From Saccharum officinarum (Eukaryota > Streptophyta > Magnoliopsida > Poales > Poaceae): a DNA stretch of 64,000 nucleotides. A program made the translations under genes and the position numbers. The DNA lies in contig CM036158.1 of NCBI GenBank assembly GCA_020631735.1, forward strand, positions 78,483,447 to 78,547,446, given 5' to 3'. Within the stretch, counting starts at the first letter, position 1. Each line of letters opens with the position of its first letter. Below are positions 1 to 11,352 of the stretch, piece by piece. The notes below the pieces were generated by a model. That model was not told where the DNA came from and searched no databases. It saw only the letters and a program-made list of their open reading frames with translations.

Positions 1-403
1 CTGTGAACCTCTTCCTGCATCGCCTGTGATCCACTACTTCGAGCAACGCACTAATCCGCACACCATGACTGGAGGTGCTAGTGCGAGTGGAGCCTCCGAT
101 GCCTTCGGCATGGGACCCTCCTCTAGGTATATTCGCAACTCATTTCTTGTTTCTATAGTTCTATGTGTTCTATTCGATATGCCATGGTTATATGCTTTCG
201 ATCATGTTGTTGTTTTTCACATGTTATATGATCTTGCTGGTACCTTTCATATGCCATGTTTACATGCTTTAAACCATGTTTTTGTCATCTACATGAGAAT
301 ATATGATGTCACAATTTTGATGTTATTTTTCTTATATGTCATCATATTCATGCTATTATTTTTTCGGATTAAAATGACATGGAAATTGCCTAAATATCTA
401 ACA
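1..403 (+). mobile_element. Ty1/copia LTR, right-hand portion (truncated by window edge)
   Basis: The segment ends in CTAACA at 398-403. Over its first 140 bases it parallels the end of the LTR at 51939-52783: a shared string around 'cctgcatcg', then 'gcaacgcacta', then 'gcatgggNccctcc' followed by 'ggtata'. No tRNA-type primer binding site follows at 404, so this is a 3' LTR or solo LTR rather than a 5' LTR. The left part lies outside the window. The 126-codon open frame inside it (26-406) has no recognisable domain. Confidence 0.6.
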
Positions 404-1255
404 TGACCCTCCTCTTGCAGACTGTAGCTACCATCTACACTACATGGCTTATTACCGTGGTAAAATGCGCTTAGTGGCATACGCATGGCTGTAGATGCAC
501 AGATATAACAAGTTGATGCATCCTTTGCATGTTTTACTAGTTTTTTAGACCAAAGTGATACAACCATACAAGGTCTCATATGGTGGACTACTTTTCTAGA
601 TATCCTTTTCCAATGAAATCATATGAACAAACCTAATAACAATATCCTGGGAGGATTCATGCCATTTATATGGTGTCTACCATGTCTTCTACTCCTTCAT
701 TCTGAATTATAAATCGTTTTGGCTTTTCTAAATATATAACATTTACTATGCACCTAGATATAGGTTATGTTTAGCATAACAAAAGATATGTATCTAAAAA
801 ACCCCCAAACGAGCAGTATCTCTATTTCCTAGCATTGTGTCGAGATCAAGTGCACAGCCTAGTGTAGTGTGGGCTCTCTGCTAGCAAAGTTTATATTATG
901 TGCACATTTTATGGTTGGGGCCAAATACTGCTCTTACCAAATAAGAATTATGATGAAATGTAAGAAGACATGCATATGCTTTGAATATATGTTATATGCT
1001 TGTATATCTACTCCATGCTTTTCCCTAGCTTAATGGTATAAACTCAGGAACGGCACCAGCTCTATACCATGTGAGAATATGAATACCGCAAATATTGGAT
1101 GATCTATATATTGGGCCTTGTACGCAGTGCAGTTTATAAGAAGTACAGAGTGGCTTATATCTCAAGAAATCCTAAAGGTAAAGATAGATGAAAAGTAGTC
1201 CCATCCTACCATGGATAACAACCGAATCCATGTTATATACTCTAAGGCCCCGTTT
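404..1255. other. AT-rich sequence without recognisable gene
   Basis: I see no long open frame, splice-bounded exon or clear transposon terminus here. It is probably decayed repeat or intergenic DNA. Confidence 0.4.
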
Positions 1256-1530
1256 GGTAGAGCTCTCAGAGCTGATTCTTTGCTAAATCCAACAGTTTTC
1301 AGAGAGAAGTGATTCTCTGCTGATTCCATAAAGTGATTCTCTGAAATGAACTAGAAGGCTGAGAGCTGAAAAAAGTAGTTTCTCTTGATTCTATGAAATA
1401 ATTCTTCATCATGATTTTAAGAGTTTATGCTAAAGAATAAAAGAGAATCACTTTCAGCCACATAATCACTTCTCTTAGAGAATCAGCTTCCATAGATAAT
1501 CAGAATCTGATGAAGCTCTAGACATGCCCT
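1256..1530. mobile_element. MITE with imperfect terminal inverted repeats
   Basis: It begins GGCCCCGTTTGGTAGAGCTC and ends with a sequence whose complement reads AGGGCATGTCTAGAGCTT, so the ends form an imperfect inverted repeat. The body is AT-rich, with repeated 'gattctct/agagaatca' inverted motifs. Length (275 bp) and lack of coding potential fit a non-autonomous DNA transposon of the Tourist or hAT size class. The superfamily is not certain. Confidence 0.5.
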
Positions 1531-1818
1531 AACATCACCAAGGAGGTCTCACTCAACCGGTGGCTTCAGCGGCTTCCTCTTGCAATGGTCTTCTATGTGG
1601 GCACCATAGAAGACGAACCGTGTGGATGTAGTACCAGTAGTCAGGACACGAGTTTAGTGTCCCTACTCAAAGAAAGTTGAGTCAGGAGACGAGTTTATTT
1701 AGAACATGAGTATAATATCCATACTATTTGCACCATTGACTAGCAGCATCTATCTGAGAGTTGAGGAGCGCGCACACAAAGAAAGTTGTACAGAAGGAAC
1801 TGTTGCACCATTGATCCA

Positions 1819-1934
1819 GCCTGTTCGCTTGAGCTTTCAGCCGCTTATTTTTAGCTAGCCAACAGTGTTTTTCTCTCACAACAAATCAGCCAACGGTACT
1901 TTCAGCCGCTTATTTTCAGCCCAAGCGAACAAGC
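1819..1934. mobile_element. Short MITE (hAT-like)
   Basis: The left end GCCTGTTCGCTTGAGC and the complement of the right end, GCTTGTTCGCTTGGGC, are inverted repeats. Inside are inverted 'tcagccgcttattttnagc' motifs and the string 'gtttttctctcaca'. This resembles a short MITE family common in Andropogoneae genomes. It is about 116 bp and non-coding. Confidence 0.6.
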
Positions 1935-2990
1935 TCGACCTATATGAGAATAAACATCTACCGGTTCATTCCAAATAAACATCTACTGGTTCATTCTAAA
2001 CGGTTAAATTACAGACTACCTAGAGTTCTCGAACTGATAACAATCTACGCGGTCCCAGCAGATACATCCCTGATCCCTGGGATCATCCACCCACTCCACA
2101 AGGTTCTTAAGTTACGGCTCCCACATAAACAGAGAGAATCATATGTATGCCTGATACCCCATTTCCCCTTTCCAGACAAGAAGCTGCAGATTGCAGGCAG
2201 CACCAGTCATCACGCTCCAGCAAAAACTTCAGACCCTTTACACTGAAATGGAGAAAACACATACAAGTTAAACAGTAGATATAGCAAGCGGTCAAAATGC
2301 ATCCAGTCCCAACGACGTAAAAAAAGAATAATCACTCAAGAATACTCCAAATACAATGTGTGGAGCGCCAAGAAAGGTTTGAGCAGAGGAAACAAGTGTT
2401 GTCCGAAAACTGCATTTTGCCGTTGCAAATGCACATAGTGGCACACAAGATGTGTCTGCTGTCAAAAGCATATCGTACAATGATGAGAAATATACTTATT
2501 CCTAAGAAAAAATTTAATGTATTGCATAGGCTGTTGAAGGTTTATAGTTTAGAAGATCAAATCGATCTAATCAGGACAAACGACGAATGATTCACAAATT
2601 TTGTTTCTGTTGTTCATGTCCTCCAAACACCTAATGTGCACTAGAATGACTTTGCTCAATGTCAACTTCTAGAGAAAATTCTTTTATACACAAGAGATAA
2701 TGACACTGATATGGATGGCAAGCAAATGGCGCCAGTTTGATGAAACAAAATCATTCTACACCACACGGCAGAGTCAAATTTACATATTTAAGATGTCCAA
2801 TAACGACAAAAGCTTAGCAACATCAAATATCGCTTTATGCTGACAATCAGATCCTTTTTCTACGTTCCTCAGCCAGTGACATTGAGATAACTTTCGAACT
2901 CGTCCATCTTTCTGATGAAGCTACTGATCTGAAGACTAATATGTAGAAAAGTAGTGTGTTTCCAATACAGTCCACAGAGATTGGCATTAC
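1935..2990. other. No recognisable gene
   Basis: Open frames of 60-100 codons at 1944-2246 and 2360-2590 show no domain, repeat signature or neighbouring splice pattern that I recognise. The stretch leads into a decayed LINE. Confidence 0.4.
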
Positions 2991-2999
2991 AACGACACA

Positions 3000-3700
3000 A
3001 GAACAGCTTCCAGCCAATTATTGATCGGATTGTGGGTCAGCTTCCAGTGATGTGGTATGTGGAAGGCTGGACACTTAAGAAAAGTTGGGAGGAGAATTCT
3101 TGTTCGATTCATGGTGAATTCCATCCTAGTATATTTAATTTAGCCATGGCAATGGACCTCCCACCATGGGCTATCAAGGCAATAGATAATTTCGAAGAGG
3201 GTTTTTATGGAAGGGCAGGAAAAATGCAAAGGAGGACATTGCTGCCACCAGAGTTTGCTGGCTTCGCATTTCTAATCCCTAGAATTTGGGCTAGGACCTC
3301 CATGAGCACAACCGTCCATGGCGTCCTTATTCAAATTCACCGTTCTGTCCGGACTTTTTTCTTCATGGCATTTGTCTCCGAGGTGGGGCAAGAACACTTT
3401 TTCTAGACTGATATTTCTTCTCTTGCACCACGGCTGTTTGCTCTGGTTGGCTAATAAGAGGACAGTCTTTGACGCTCTTACTGACCTGATATGGACCTCT
3501 GATATTCAAGGAGCCCAGTCTGTTAGTGCCATTGCCGAGTATCTCGAGCTTTGGATCTCCTCTTGCATGTGATTTTACAGCCAGAGATCATGGACTCTCA
3601 TATTTGGCTCCTCTGTGCCACTGGGGCATACTCTGCTAATTCTGCCTATGAGGGTCTCTTTCAAGGTACAATGGGAAAGGAAATGTTTTCAACCATCTAA
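3000..3700 (+). pseudogene. Decayed LINE (non-LTR retrotransposon) ORF2 C-terminal region, first part
   Basis: Conceptual translation across frames shows the pattern after the reverse transcriptase in plant L1-type LINEs. There is a 'DLPPWAIKAID' stretch near 3155-3190 (the conserved lead-in to the 'RRGFLWKGR'-type segment), then a 'FFFMAFVSEVG' stretch near 3355-3385, then 'WTSDIQGAQSV..EYLELW' near 3490-3555. Reading needs several frame changes, and in-frame stops are present, so it is dead. The RT core upstream (YADD box) is absent, meaning 5' truncation or decay. The sequence continues at 4561 after an inserted inverted-repeat element. Confidence 0.65.
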
Positions 3701-3709
3701 TTGATGAAT

Positions 3710-4522
3710 AGTCATGATTAGTTGTCTATCAGTTCGATTAGTCGAGCCTAGTCAACCCTAGTCATCTGTATAGTCGTCCTGTATGTGCCAGGATTGATAT
3801 ACTACGGTACATAGTATAAGGGCAATATAAAGAAAGAATTAAGACAGCATGGATGGTCAGTTGGTAACTTGTGAGATCTGATTTGTGAAGTGTCTGGAAC
3901 TCCAGAGCAAAGAGCTGCTAAATAGAGATAAAAATAGAGCACATCAGAGGAGAAGCTGGGAGCAAGAAGAGCTAAGATGTAAGAGCAAGAAGTGAAGATG
4001 GAGGAGGTACAAGCTCATCTTCAAAATCCCTAGGAGCAGGAGGTGTGAACCAGCGTGGGCGGCGCTTGAAGGCCAAGGCCTGCCAGCGACACCTGATTGA
4101 GGCGGGGACGAGAGCCAGACTGGCGACTTCCCCGCATGAGCTCCTGGCCAGGAGGGGAGGAGGCTGCCACAGCTTGGAAGGGAGGAGGCGGCTACGGCTG
4201 GGTAAGGTATGCCAGAGAGACCTCCCACCCATTCGAGCTCTATAGGCAACGGCTATAGTCTGAATTGAATGGGGGAGTGAGAGAGAGGACAGAGGAGTCC
4301 CCTATTGGGCCAAAAAACAATGGGCCCAAGTGGCCAACATACCAGATGCCAGCCCATGATGGAATTTTCATCCGCCTAATCAGGTGATTACTCGTCTGTG
4401 CCCAAATCGGACATTAGTCTTAATTAGACGACACCTAATCGGACGACTTGATTTCTAGTTGCTTCAGTCAAGTCGTATGTCATAATCGTACCGGGCACCG
4501 ATAAGGATGACTAATCGTGATT
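3710..4522. mobile_element. Non-autonomous inverted-repeat DNA transposon inside the LINE
   Basis: The left edge reads AGTCATGATTAGTTGTC (3710-3726). The complement of the right edge (4506-4522) reads AATCACGATTAGTCATC. These match at 13 of 17 positions and the four differences are all transitions. Sub-terminal 'attagtcg/cgattagt' motifs recur at both ends, which suggests a hAT-like element. The two LINE halves lie on either side. The central part (about 4030-4320) is GC-rich and gene-like, unlike the AT-rich ends, and may be captured host DNA. I see no transposase. Confidence 0.45.
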
Positions 4523-4560
4523 AGTCGAATGAATTAATAAAAAATACTCCTGCTGTATTT

Positions 4561-5235
4561 TAGGTTCAAAAAAATAATAACAAATATGGAAGTCCTAGGT
4601 TCCTGGAAAATGTCAGTCTTTTTATGTAGTTGGTAGCACAAAAGATATACTGGATTGAATTAATAACAAATACGGAAGTCCTAGGTACCTGGAAAATGTC
4701 GCTTTTTATGTAGTTGGTCGCACAAAAGATATACTGGATTGCTGATTGTTTTTCTCTTCAAGTTTGGTTCCACTTTTTGCTGATGTGTTGGTCTACAAGT
4801 GCTCTCCACAACAGCATGATGGGATCAGACTTATTTTGAATTCGTGCAACAATGCAGCTGGGAGTGTTGAGGGACAGGTTTGGAAGGGTCTCAATTCAAT
4901 CATTATTTTGGGAGTTTAGCTGATTTGGAGCCACTGAAACCATAGTGTTTTAACGATGTTTCTCCTAGTCTAGCTGAAGTGACTTCACTCTCTAGAGAGG
5001 AGATAAAGTTCTGCTGTCTGGCCAGGGCTCGAGGTATTTCATACCTCCTTGCCCAAGCTCTAAGGGGAGCATAAAGCTCTAGTCTGGTCAAGGTAAAGTT
5101 GTTAATGTCCTGGGCATGTGAGTTCAAGGTATTTCCAATCTTGTGGGGGTGTGTGGGGGTGTTGCAAATTAAGTTCTTTTAATATTATGACACGCAGCTC
5201 TCCTGCATTTTTGAGGAAAAGAAAAAGAAAACTTC
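4561..5235 (+). pseudogene. Decayed LINE ORF2 C-terminus and 3' end, second part
   Basis: Translated pieces match the last part of plant LINE ORF2. 'WIADCF' near 4736 corresponds to the 'CWTADRL' segment. Near 4890-5070 a broken frame reads like 'LNSIIILGVWLIW.HRN' followed by 'ARARGISYLL', the usual C-terminus. The end at 5195-5235 has the grass-LINE motif 'acgcagctctcctgc' followed by an A-rich tail ('gaggaaaagaaaaagaaaac'). Several stops and shifts make it non-functional. Together with 3000-3700 it forms one 5'-truncated plus-strand LINE. Confidence 0.65.
4575..4745 (+). repeat. Tandem duplication, two copies of about 86 bp
   Basis: 'taataacaaata..gaagtcctaggt' starts at 4575 and again at 4661. 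The two units agree at nearly every position through 'cacaaaagatatactggatt'. Both contain LINE ORF2 sequence, so the duplication arose inside the LINE. Confidence 0.8.
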
Positions 5236-5352
5236 CATAATTTAAAAGATTATCTTACTTCAGAAAGATATAGCACGAAAATTTAAATTAATTTAAAACG
5301 TAAAAGGTACCTGCTATAAAATACATACTCCAGATGCAGTAGTTACTTTTGT

Positions 5353-8300
5353 CTACAAAATAACTTCACAAGTTGCCTTGTTGTGGCCTGCTTGCTTGCA
5401 CCTGCTGCAGAGCCGTATTACCGTGGGGACCTTGTTGGGGTTAATCCGCTTCCTTCTTGGTTTATCTGATGTGCGTGGCTTGGGAGGTGGGATTAAATTT
5501 GCCCCAGCACTAAAATCAACAGTATCCATATCAGGTATTGGGAAGATCGTTCCTGAATAAGTCATATGGTAGCTCTCTATTCTGAAAAACTTTGAGCAGT
5601 AGTCATAGAAAGATCGCCCAATCCTGTTGAACACAGCAACAGCATGCAAGCATGGGAGGCCAGAAAGCTGCCACCTTCGGCAGGTGCATTCCCAATTTGC
5701 AAGATTAACGACAAAAATTGCATTGCCTCGCACTTCAAACACAGTTTCAGAAGAGCACAGAACAGTCATTTTACCAGCCTTCAGCATCTCCTCCTGTGCT
5801 TTGTATTCCATGGAAGGTGTCAAAGGTCCGGACCATGCCTTGCAAGCCTCACGCCTAGTTTCTATTATCTCCATTATTTTTGTTCTCAATGAGTCAATCA
5901 TCAGCACAATTGAACCCTCCTTCTTGGTTGGTATCCAGTTATTGAAGGCATCGACAATGTTTGAGGAGAAATGATCGTATCGACAGCCTCTGAAAATGGC
6001 ATCAGACCAATGCTCAGGCTTGCTTGCTATGATCCACTCAGCAGCTTCAGTGGATATATTCCTAATGCTCTCAATAGACGCATTAAAATCCTCGATACTA
6101 CACGCTTGAGCAGCACGAGTAAAATCTTCAATCATCCCCTCTCTTATTTGTTGTGACCATGGCCCCTTTCTCAGCTCTCCTTTGAATTCCTCCATGATAT
6201 GATGCAAACAGAAGGCGTGATGGCTATCTCCAAAAACTTGAGAAACAGCAGCATCCAGACCTTTTTGTCCACTGGACAAGAATGTCATGGCATTGTAAGC
6301 GTAGCTGTGATTTTGAATAGGAAATTTCAGCTGCATTAAGAACCAAACCCAACTTTCATAGTTTTCATCCTCAACCACACTAAATGCCACCGGAAAGACA
6401 CCATCGTCTGCATCGACTGCAGCGGCCACCAGCAACTTGTACTCATTTGTTGCTTTCAGTGGAACCTTATCAAGAAACAATAGGGGTCTGCAACCATTTG
6501 TAAAACCATGCAAAGAAGCATGAAATGCAACAAAAAAGCGACGGAATTTTGTATCCACCATTGGAGATAACAAAGCAATACTTCCTGGGTTGGACTCTGT
6601 AAGCCTCTCACAATACCAGGGCAAATGGCTGTAAGTCTCCCTGATAGCATGATACAGTTCCTTCTGCGCTACTTCTTTACCTCGCCAGACCTGTGAATAG
6701 GTCAGTGTAACTCCATATTGTTCATATATTTCCTTGACAAGGTCCTTTGGCTTCATCATCGGATTATCATGCAGCTTCTCCTTAATAACGGTAGTCAGCC
6801 ATTGTCTTGTCGCTCGACGCTGACCTTCTCCATTTCCTCCTCCACATGTATGCTCATCTGTCATTTTCTTGATAACAAATTTCTTGTTACGAGATGACTC
6901 GGATGCATGCAACCGCCACGTGCAGCCCTCCGCAACACATTTTACCGTGACACGAGTAGTTTCATTTTTAATGAACCTGTACGCAAATCCTTTCCCAATG
7001 GCATATTTGCACAATTGAGCACGGAAATCCTTCACATTATCAAACTCTTGACCAACACCTTTGATAATGTCATCCCAAAACATAACAGGATTGTCAAGTC
7101 CATGCTGAGGATCTGCAGTGATCTCAGAACCATCATACGGGTCACCTGAATCATCAAAAATGCCAATTGGTTCCCTGCAAAAACCATGAATAGTTGTCAA
7201 CATTTGTGAAACTATTCCTTTTTGTAATATAACAACATTTTGGAGTACAAGACATTAGATGGCAACAAAATTACCGAGGTGCAGTATCAACAAGAGCAAG
7301 ATTTTGCTGATCCAGAATGCCTGGTGCAGTGGAAGCACCTCCAGCTGGGGTGGCAAAGGCAACATCGCTTCCAAATTCCAGTTGGAAAACCCTGATTTCA
7401 GAAATATGATGATAGTGACTGAGAATTAACAGCATACCCATTACAAAATAGAACTGCTGAGTGCTGACTAATCAAAGAAGCAAGTTATAGTTCAGACTTT
7501 ACAAGACTGTAAACAATAAAATGGCATGTATTAATTAGGCTGAAAATTCAAGATAAACTAGACCAGACAGAATTTCACTTAGCATTATTTTTGCCAAACT
7601 ATGAAGTGCATGCTCCCATAGTCAAACTATGAGTACTTGAGATGGCAATGTTTAATTACAATAAAAGCAGCTAGGAAATGTTTATGGCAGTCGATGCACA
7701 GAATCATTCTTACAAAAATCTGAAAGTGAAGATGTTGCATCATCTGCAAAACAACGCAAGAAGCTCCTTGTGCCCATGATACTCTATTGCTTAGCAGTTA
7801 CAAGTTATAACAACAAAACAAAAGGAGAACTATGTTGTAAATAACTAAATATGCCTAACGTTGTAACTCCATAACCATATTATTTAGACCATTGATACAG
7901 AAATTGAACTAACTATTCAGTCGTATGCTGTGTAAAATAGCCAAAAATACAATATAAATTAGCATTAGCATATGGGAAAGAACTTTCAAGTTTACAAATT
8001 CTGATATCAGAATTAATGATGCATTTGACAAAAAGTGGCATTGTCGGCACAAACAAGAACTTTATCCAAATAAGCATATTTTCATTCAATTCTGGAATAA
8101 GCTACTCTTCAAATTAAAGGGAGCTAAAGTAAATACCTTGTGTGTTCCCTAGGCATTGTATTTTCTTTCGATCCTAGAAGAGGCTACTCTTGAAATTAAA
8201 AGGGGATAAAGTATCTGCCTTGCGTGTTCCTTTCGCACGCATTAGATAGTTCCCAATGCATCTTTCTCAATGTAACCAAAATAGCTTATTGCACGTAACA

Positions 8301-9343
8301 TCTCTAGTAAAAGGTTCTATGAGCTTGTTTTATAGACAAAAGGAAAAAATCACGGTTGTTCACTGTCCCCTGGGTAGGAGGTTATTGATCCCACACTTGT
8401 CAGAACTGCTATAATTGTTTTTATTAGTCTTGGTTGTCTAGCTGGCGCTAACTTATACGGTTTTAGAACTGGGTTCGGCCTCCACTTCCAGAGCCATTTG
8501 TATATATACAAGAACTTATTTCTATCCACTTTATGAATGAAAGGCAGAACTGCGATTTCTTCAAAACCAGAAACATCCAGAACAAAGAAGGCATGCCAAG
8601 ATATAGCAGTTATATGAAGATCAATTCTGCACCTGTTGTCATCATTTTCAGTAACAATTGGTCTTGGCTGTTTCACATTACTGGCACTAGGTTGGACTGA
8701 AGTGCCAGGAGCACTGGGAGTCGGAGTCTTCTTGTTACTTTTCGATACCCTAAAAGAGAGAATATGTCATAAAACACATTATATGGGTTACAAATAACAA
8801 CATAAAGACAACTGGCACAGTGCAACCTACTTGTTTTTGGAAGGTGGCCTTTTCCTTTTGTCACCAGGAGCATTAGAGCCAGCTTTAATTGCAGAAGCTC
8901 CAGAGTAAGTAACAACACTCCTGGTTATTCAGCACAAGAAAAGCATGTAACATGTCAGCGTATGCATTGACTCTTCAATAAGAATCACAATTTCACAAAG
9001 CAATAAGGTGCAAAAAAACATACCTGTTTTCTACTCTACTAATCAAGAAAACTTCCACTTGCGCAGCACTGATAGTAAAATCAACCATCCTTTGTAAATC
9101 TCGATCACATGATATTGTGATGAGCGTTCTGTAATTATTCGGAAGGAAGTACTTCAATGACATGTCAGTAACATCAACATGGAACACCTTGGACACCTCA
9201 TCCTTGAAGCTCTCCAGTGGCATATCACGAGTAACATCAACAGCATGCGCCTCGCCTCCTTTGTATGTCAAATTACTATTGGGGCCAGAAGTGAATTCTC
9301 CACCATATTGGCAAATGGCTACCACAATACCCCCATCCGCCAT
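5353..9343 (-). CDS. MUSTANG-like protein: domesticated Mutator-type transposase with PB1 domain
   Basis: Five coding exons with GT/AG borders and consistent phase: 9343-9024, 8920-8831, 8749-8633, 7391-7275, 7174-5353. They total 2466 nt, giving 821 residues. Residues 1-106 form a PB1 domain. Next comes a Lys/Pro-rich linker, then the Mutator N-terminal zinc-type region (about 253-325, Cys/His ending 'DEHTC'), the MULE transposase core (about 440-545), a SWIM zinc finger (C711, C713, C723, H725) and a C-terminal CX2CX4HX4C knuckle (804-817). PB1 plus MULE plus SWIM is the layout of MUSTANG family B, host genes derived from Mutator transposases and thought to act as nuclear transcription-type regulators. 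The first catalytic Asp is seen ('LFLD', residue 450). The second, expected in 'SDGQ', reads 'SSGQ' (about residue 516). No terminal inverted repeats flank it, and no stop or frameshift is present. The start is the first Met of the PB1 domain, just after an AG acceptor at 9349-9350. Confidence 0.88.
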
Positions 9344-9348
9344 GCTTC

Positions 9349-11152
9349 CTGAGTTGTTCAGCGGTCAGTATAACTACAATAAACATAAGAAATGTAAAGG
9401 AAATTTACTTTCCACAAAACTTCTCATGTGTAATTCATGATGCAGTGAAAATGCACTGTGTCAAAGGGTGCACACTATTTTGTGAGCATTTTAAAGGCCA
9501 TTAGCAACATACAACATCTCCCACTAGGGAACCTAGAACTCAAGTTTTTTTTTCTAGGCAAAGGCATAGAACAAGAAACACAGTTACTAGGTAAAGAAAC
9601 CACATGATTGGTAAGCATGGAGCTGAAACTGCAAATGACAGTTCATGTGCATTTATCTGAGGCGGGCACCACTGCTAAAGCTATATAGCGAGCAGTGAAT
9701 TCAACTTAACAAAAAGCTCGTGGAGCAGTATGCCGGTTCATGTTTTAACAAAATCTGCTCAACTTTTAAGGTTCGCAAAGATTGTTAAAGACAAAAACAA
9801 AACAAAAAAAGAACAGGCACACATCGTGACTTCGATGTCTCCTTCGGCAGTTGCTCTTTGCTTCTCGGAGCCTGGCTGACGCATGGAGGCGGGTTTTGCA
9901 ATGTGAAGTCGGAGCTGCTGCGTCGAATACGTGGCTCGGCAACGATGACATGCGGCGACCCCCTTCTAGACTGGGGCTCTGCTGGGGGTCTGCATCTGCT
10001 AGGGGCAAGGCGGGGGTTTGTGATTGGAAGTGGGAGCTGCTCTTCGCGGGGGTGTTTGATATTGACAATGATGACCAGTTGCGGCCACTTGCTTCGGGGC
10101 CATTGGTGTGTTGCTCGTGGGTGTGGCCTGCCATGGGAAGTCGGATCTACTGGCAGCTTTTGCTTCCATGCTCGGCAACGATGACCCTTGGCAATGTGGT
10201 GTGTTTGTACTCAGCCGCGTCGCGTGGGCTGGTTAGCCCCTCGAATGCCCTTCGATATCTCATTGGTCTAACCTTCTTGTACATAAATTCTTTCGTCTTA
10301 ATTGAGCGGTAAAGCTCCTACATTGTTTCAAACAAAAAAAACATAAATGGATTTCAACCCGGACGGATTCATACTAGCACTGTTCATGAACCTCTGGAAT
10401 TCCTAAGCCTTTTGCCGTGCTTCATGGCAACACAAAGTACATTGGAATGTGTCACGAAAGCAAAGGGGCATGCATCTCGGTTCCACTAACATAACATCAC
10501 ACCGATCGGCTGGTTTCCTTCACTACAACTCTGTCATGGAATGCTTGCCCTTGTAGCTTTAAAATTTACCAAGAAACTCTGAGCAACTAAACACGTTGAA
10601 TTGACCTGACTGAACTGATATTTTCACAAGGAAAAAAGTGTCTGCAGGCTTAAGCTGCACTGAACTCGTGCAGAGGAGGGAACGACGGGGGCGGTGCCAT
10701 TTCGTTCCTAATTGCAGGACCGAAATGATAATATAACTAGGCACAAAAGCAAGGTAACTCATCAGGATGGAACTTTGGAGGAAAAAAAACGGAAAAGAGA
10801 GAAATGGGGGGCATTTTGCTCAAGAATCCCCTAGAATTCGGACAAATCGCAACAAGACTGCGAATAGAACAGGGACGAGAACAACAAAAGAAACAGCTAG
10901 GTAGTAGTAGACAAGGCGAAAAAGAATAAATTTCAGAGGATGCGACGCGAATACGCAAGCCCACACGAGGATCCAAATAGAAATTACTTTGGACCAACTG
11001 AAAAGAAACGGAACAAAAAAAAGACGGCTCTTTGTCAATGAAAAAGGAGGATTCGAAATCAACCCCCATGGGGAAACAAGGGGCCGGATGGAAGAGCTCT
11101 CAGTTCAGTCGAACTCCCCCGGAAATCTGGTTGTGCAAAAGGATTTACTTAC
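9349..11152 (-). other. Probable leader intron of the MUSTANG-like gene
   Basis: On the minus strand a strong donor (GTGG|GTAAGTAAATC) sits at 11152. An acceptor (CAACTCAG|GAAGC) lies at 9349-9350, five bases before the start codon. The GC-rich stretch 11153 to about 11350 would then be the untranslated first exon. The assignment rests on splice-site quality only. Confidence 0.4.
9840..10345 (+). mobile_element. Probable LINE 3' end inside the leader intron
   Basis: The end 'ttaattgagcggtaaagctcctac' followed by an A-rich tail ('caaacaaaaaaaac', to about 10345) resembles the 3' ends of grass L1-type LINEs. The GC-richer body before it carries overlapping open frames on both strands with no domain I recognise. 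Confidence 0.4.
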
Positions 11153-11352
11153 CCACGACCACGAGAGCACGGGGAGAAATCAGCCCAGGTTCGGATCCAC
11201 GGCTTCCCCGAACAGTGGAGAGAAGCGAGGAGTTGCCTCCAGACGGAAGGGAAGGAGGTGGGCGCACCGCGGCGGCCGGGAGGGAAGGAAGGGGAAAGGG
11301 ATTGGGGAGAGGAAGGGGAAGACGAAGCGGGGTTGATTTGCTAGGGCTGTGG
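11153..11352 (-). promoter_or_regulatory. Candidate untranslated first exon and promoter-proximal region of the MUSTANG-like gene
   Basis: This is purine-rich on the plus strand and pyrimidine-rich (CCTTCCTCTCCCC type) on the minus strand, as in many plant 5' leaders. It ends at a consensus donor. No clear TATA box was found upstream. Confidence 0.35.

Noticed and set aside
289..579. Minus-strand 96-codon frame spanning the copia LTR end
   Set aside because: Crosses the LTR boundary at 403 and has no recognisable feature.
4903..5127. Minus-strand 74-codon frame near the MUSTANG-like gene
   Set aside because: It is the complement of the decayed LINE C-terminus, which reads meaningfully on the plus strand.
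9766..10312. Overlapping frames on both strands around 10 kb as a possible gene
   Set aside because: They overlap each other on both strands, end in a LINE-like tail, and sit in the probable leader intron. No domain.
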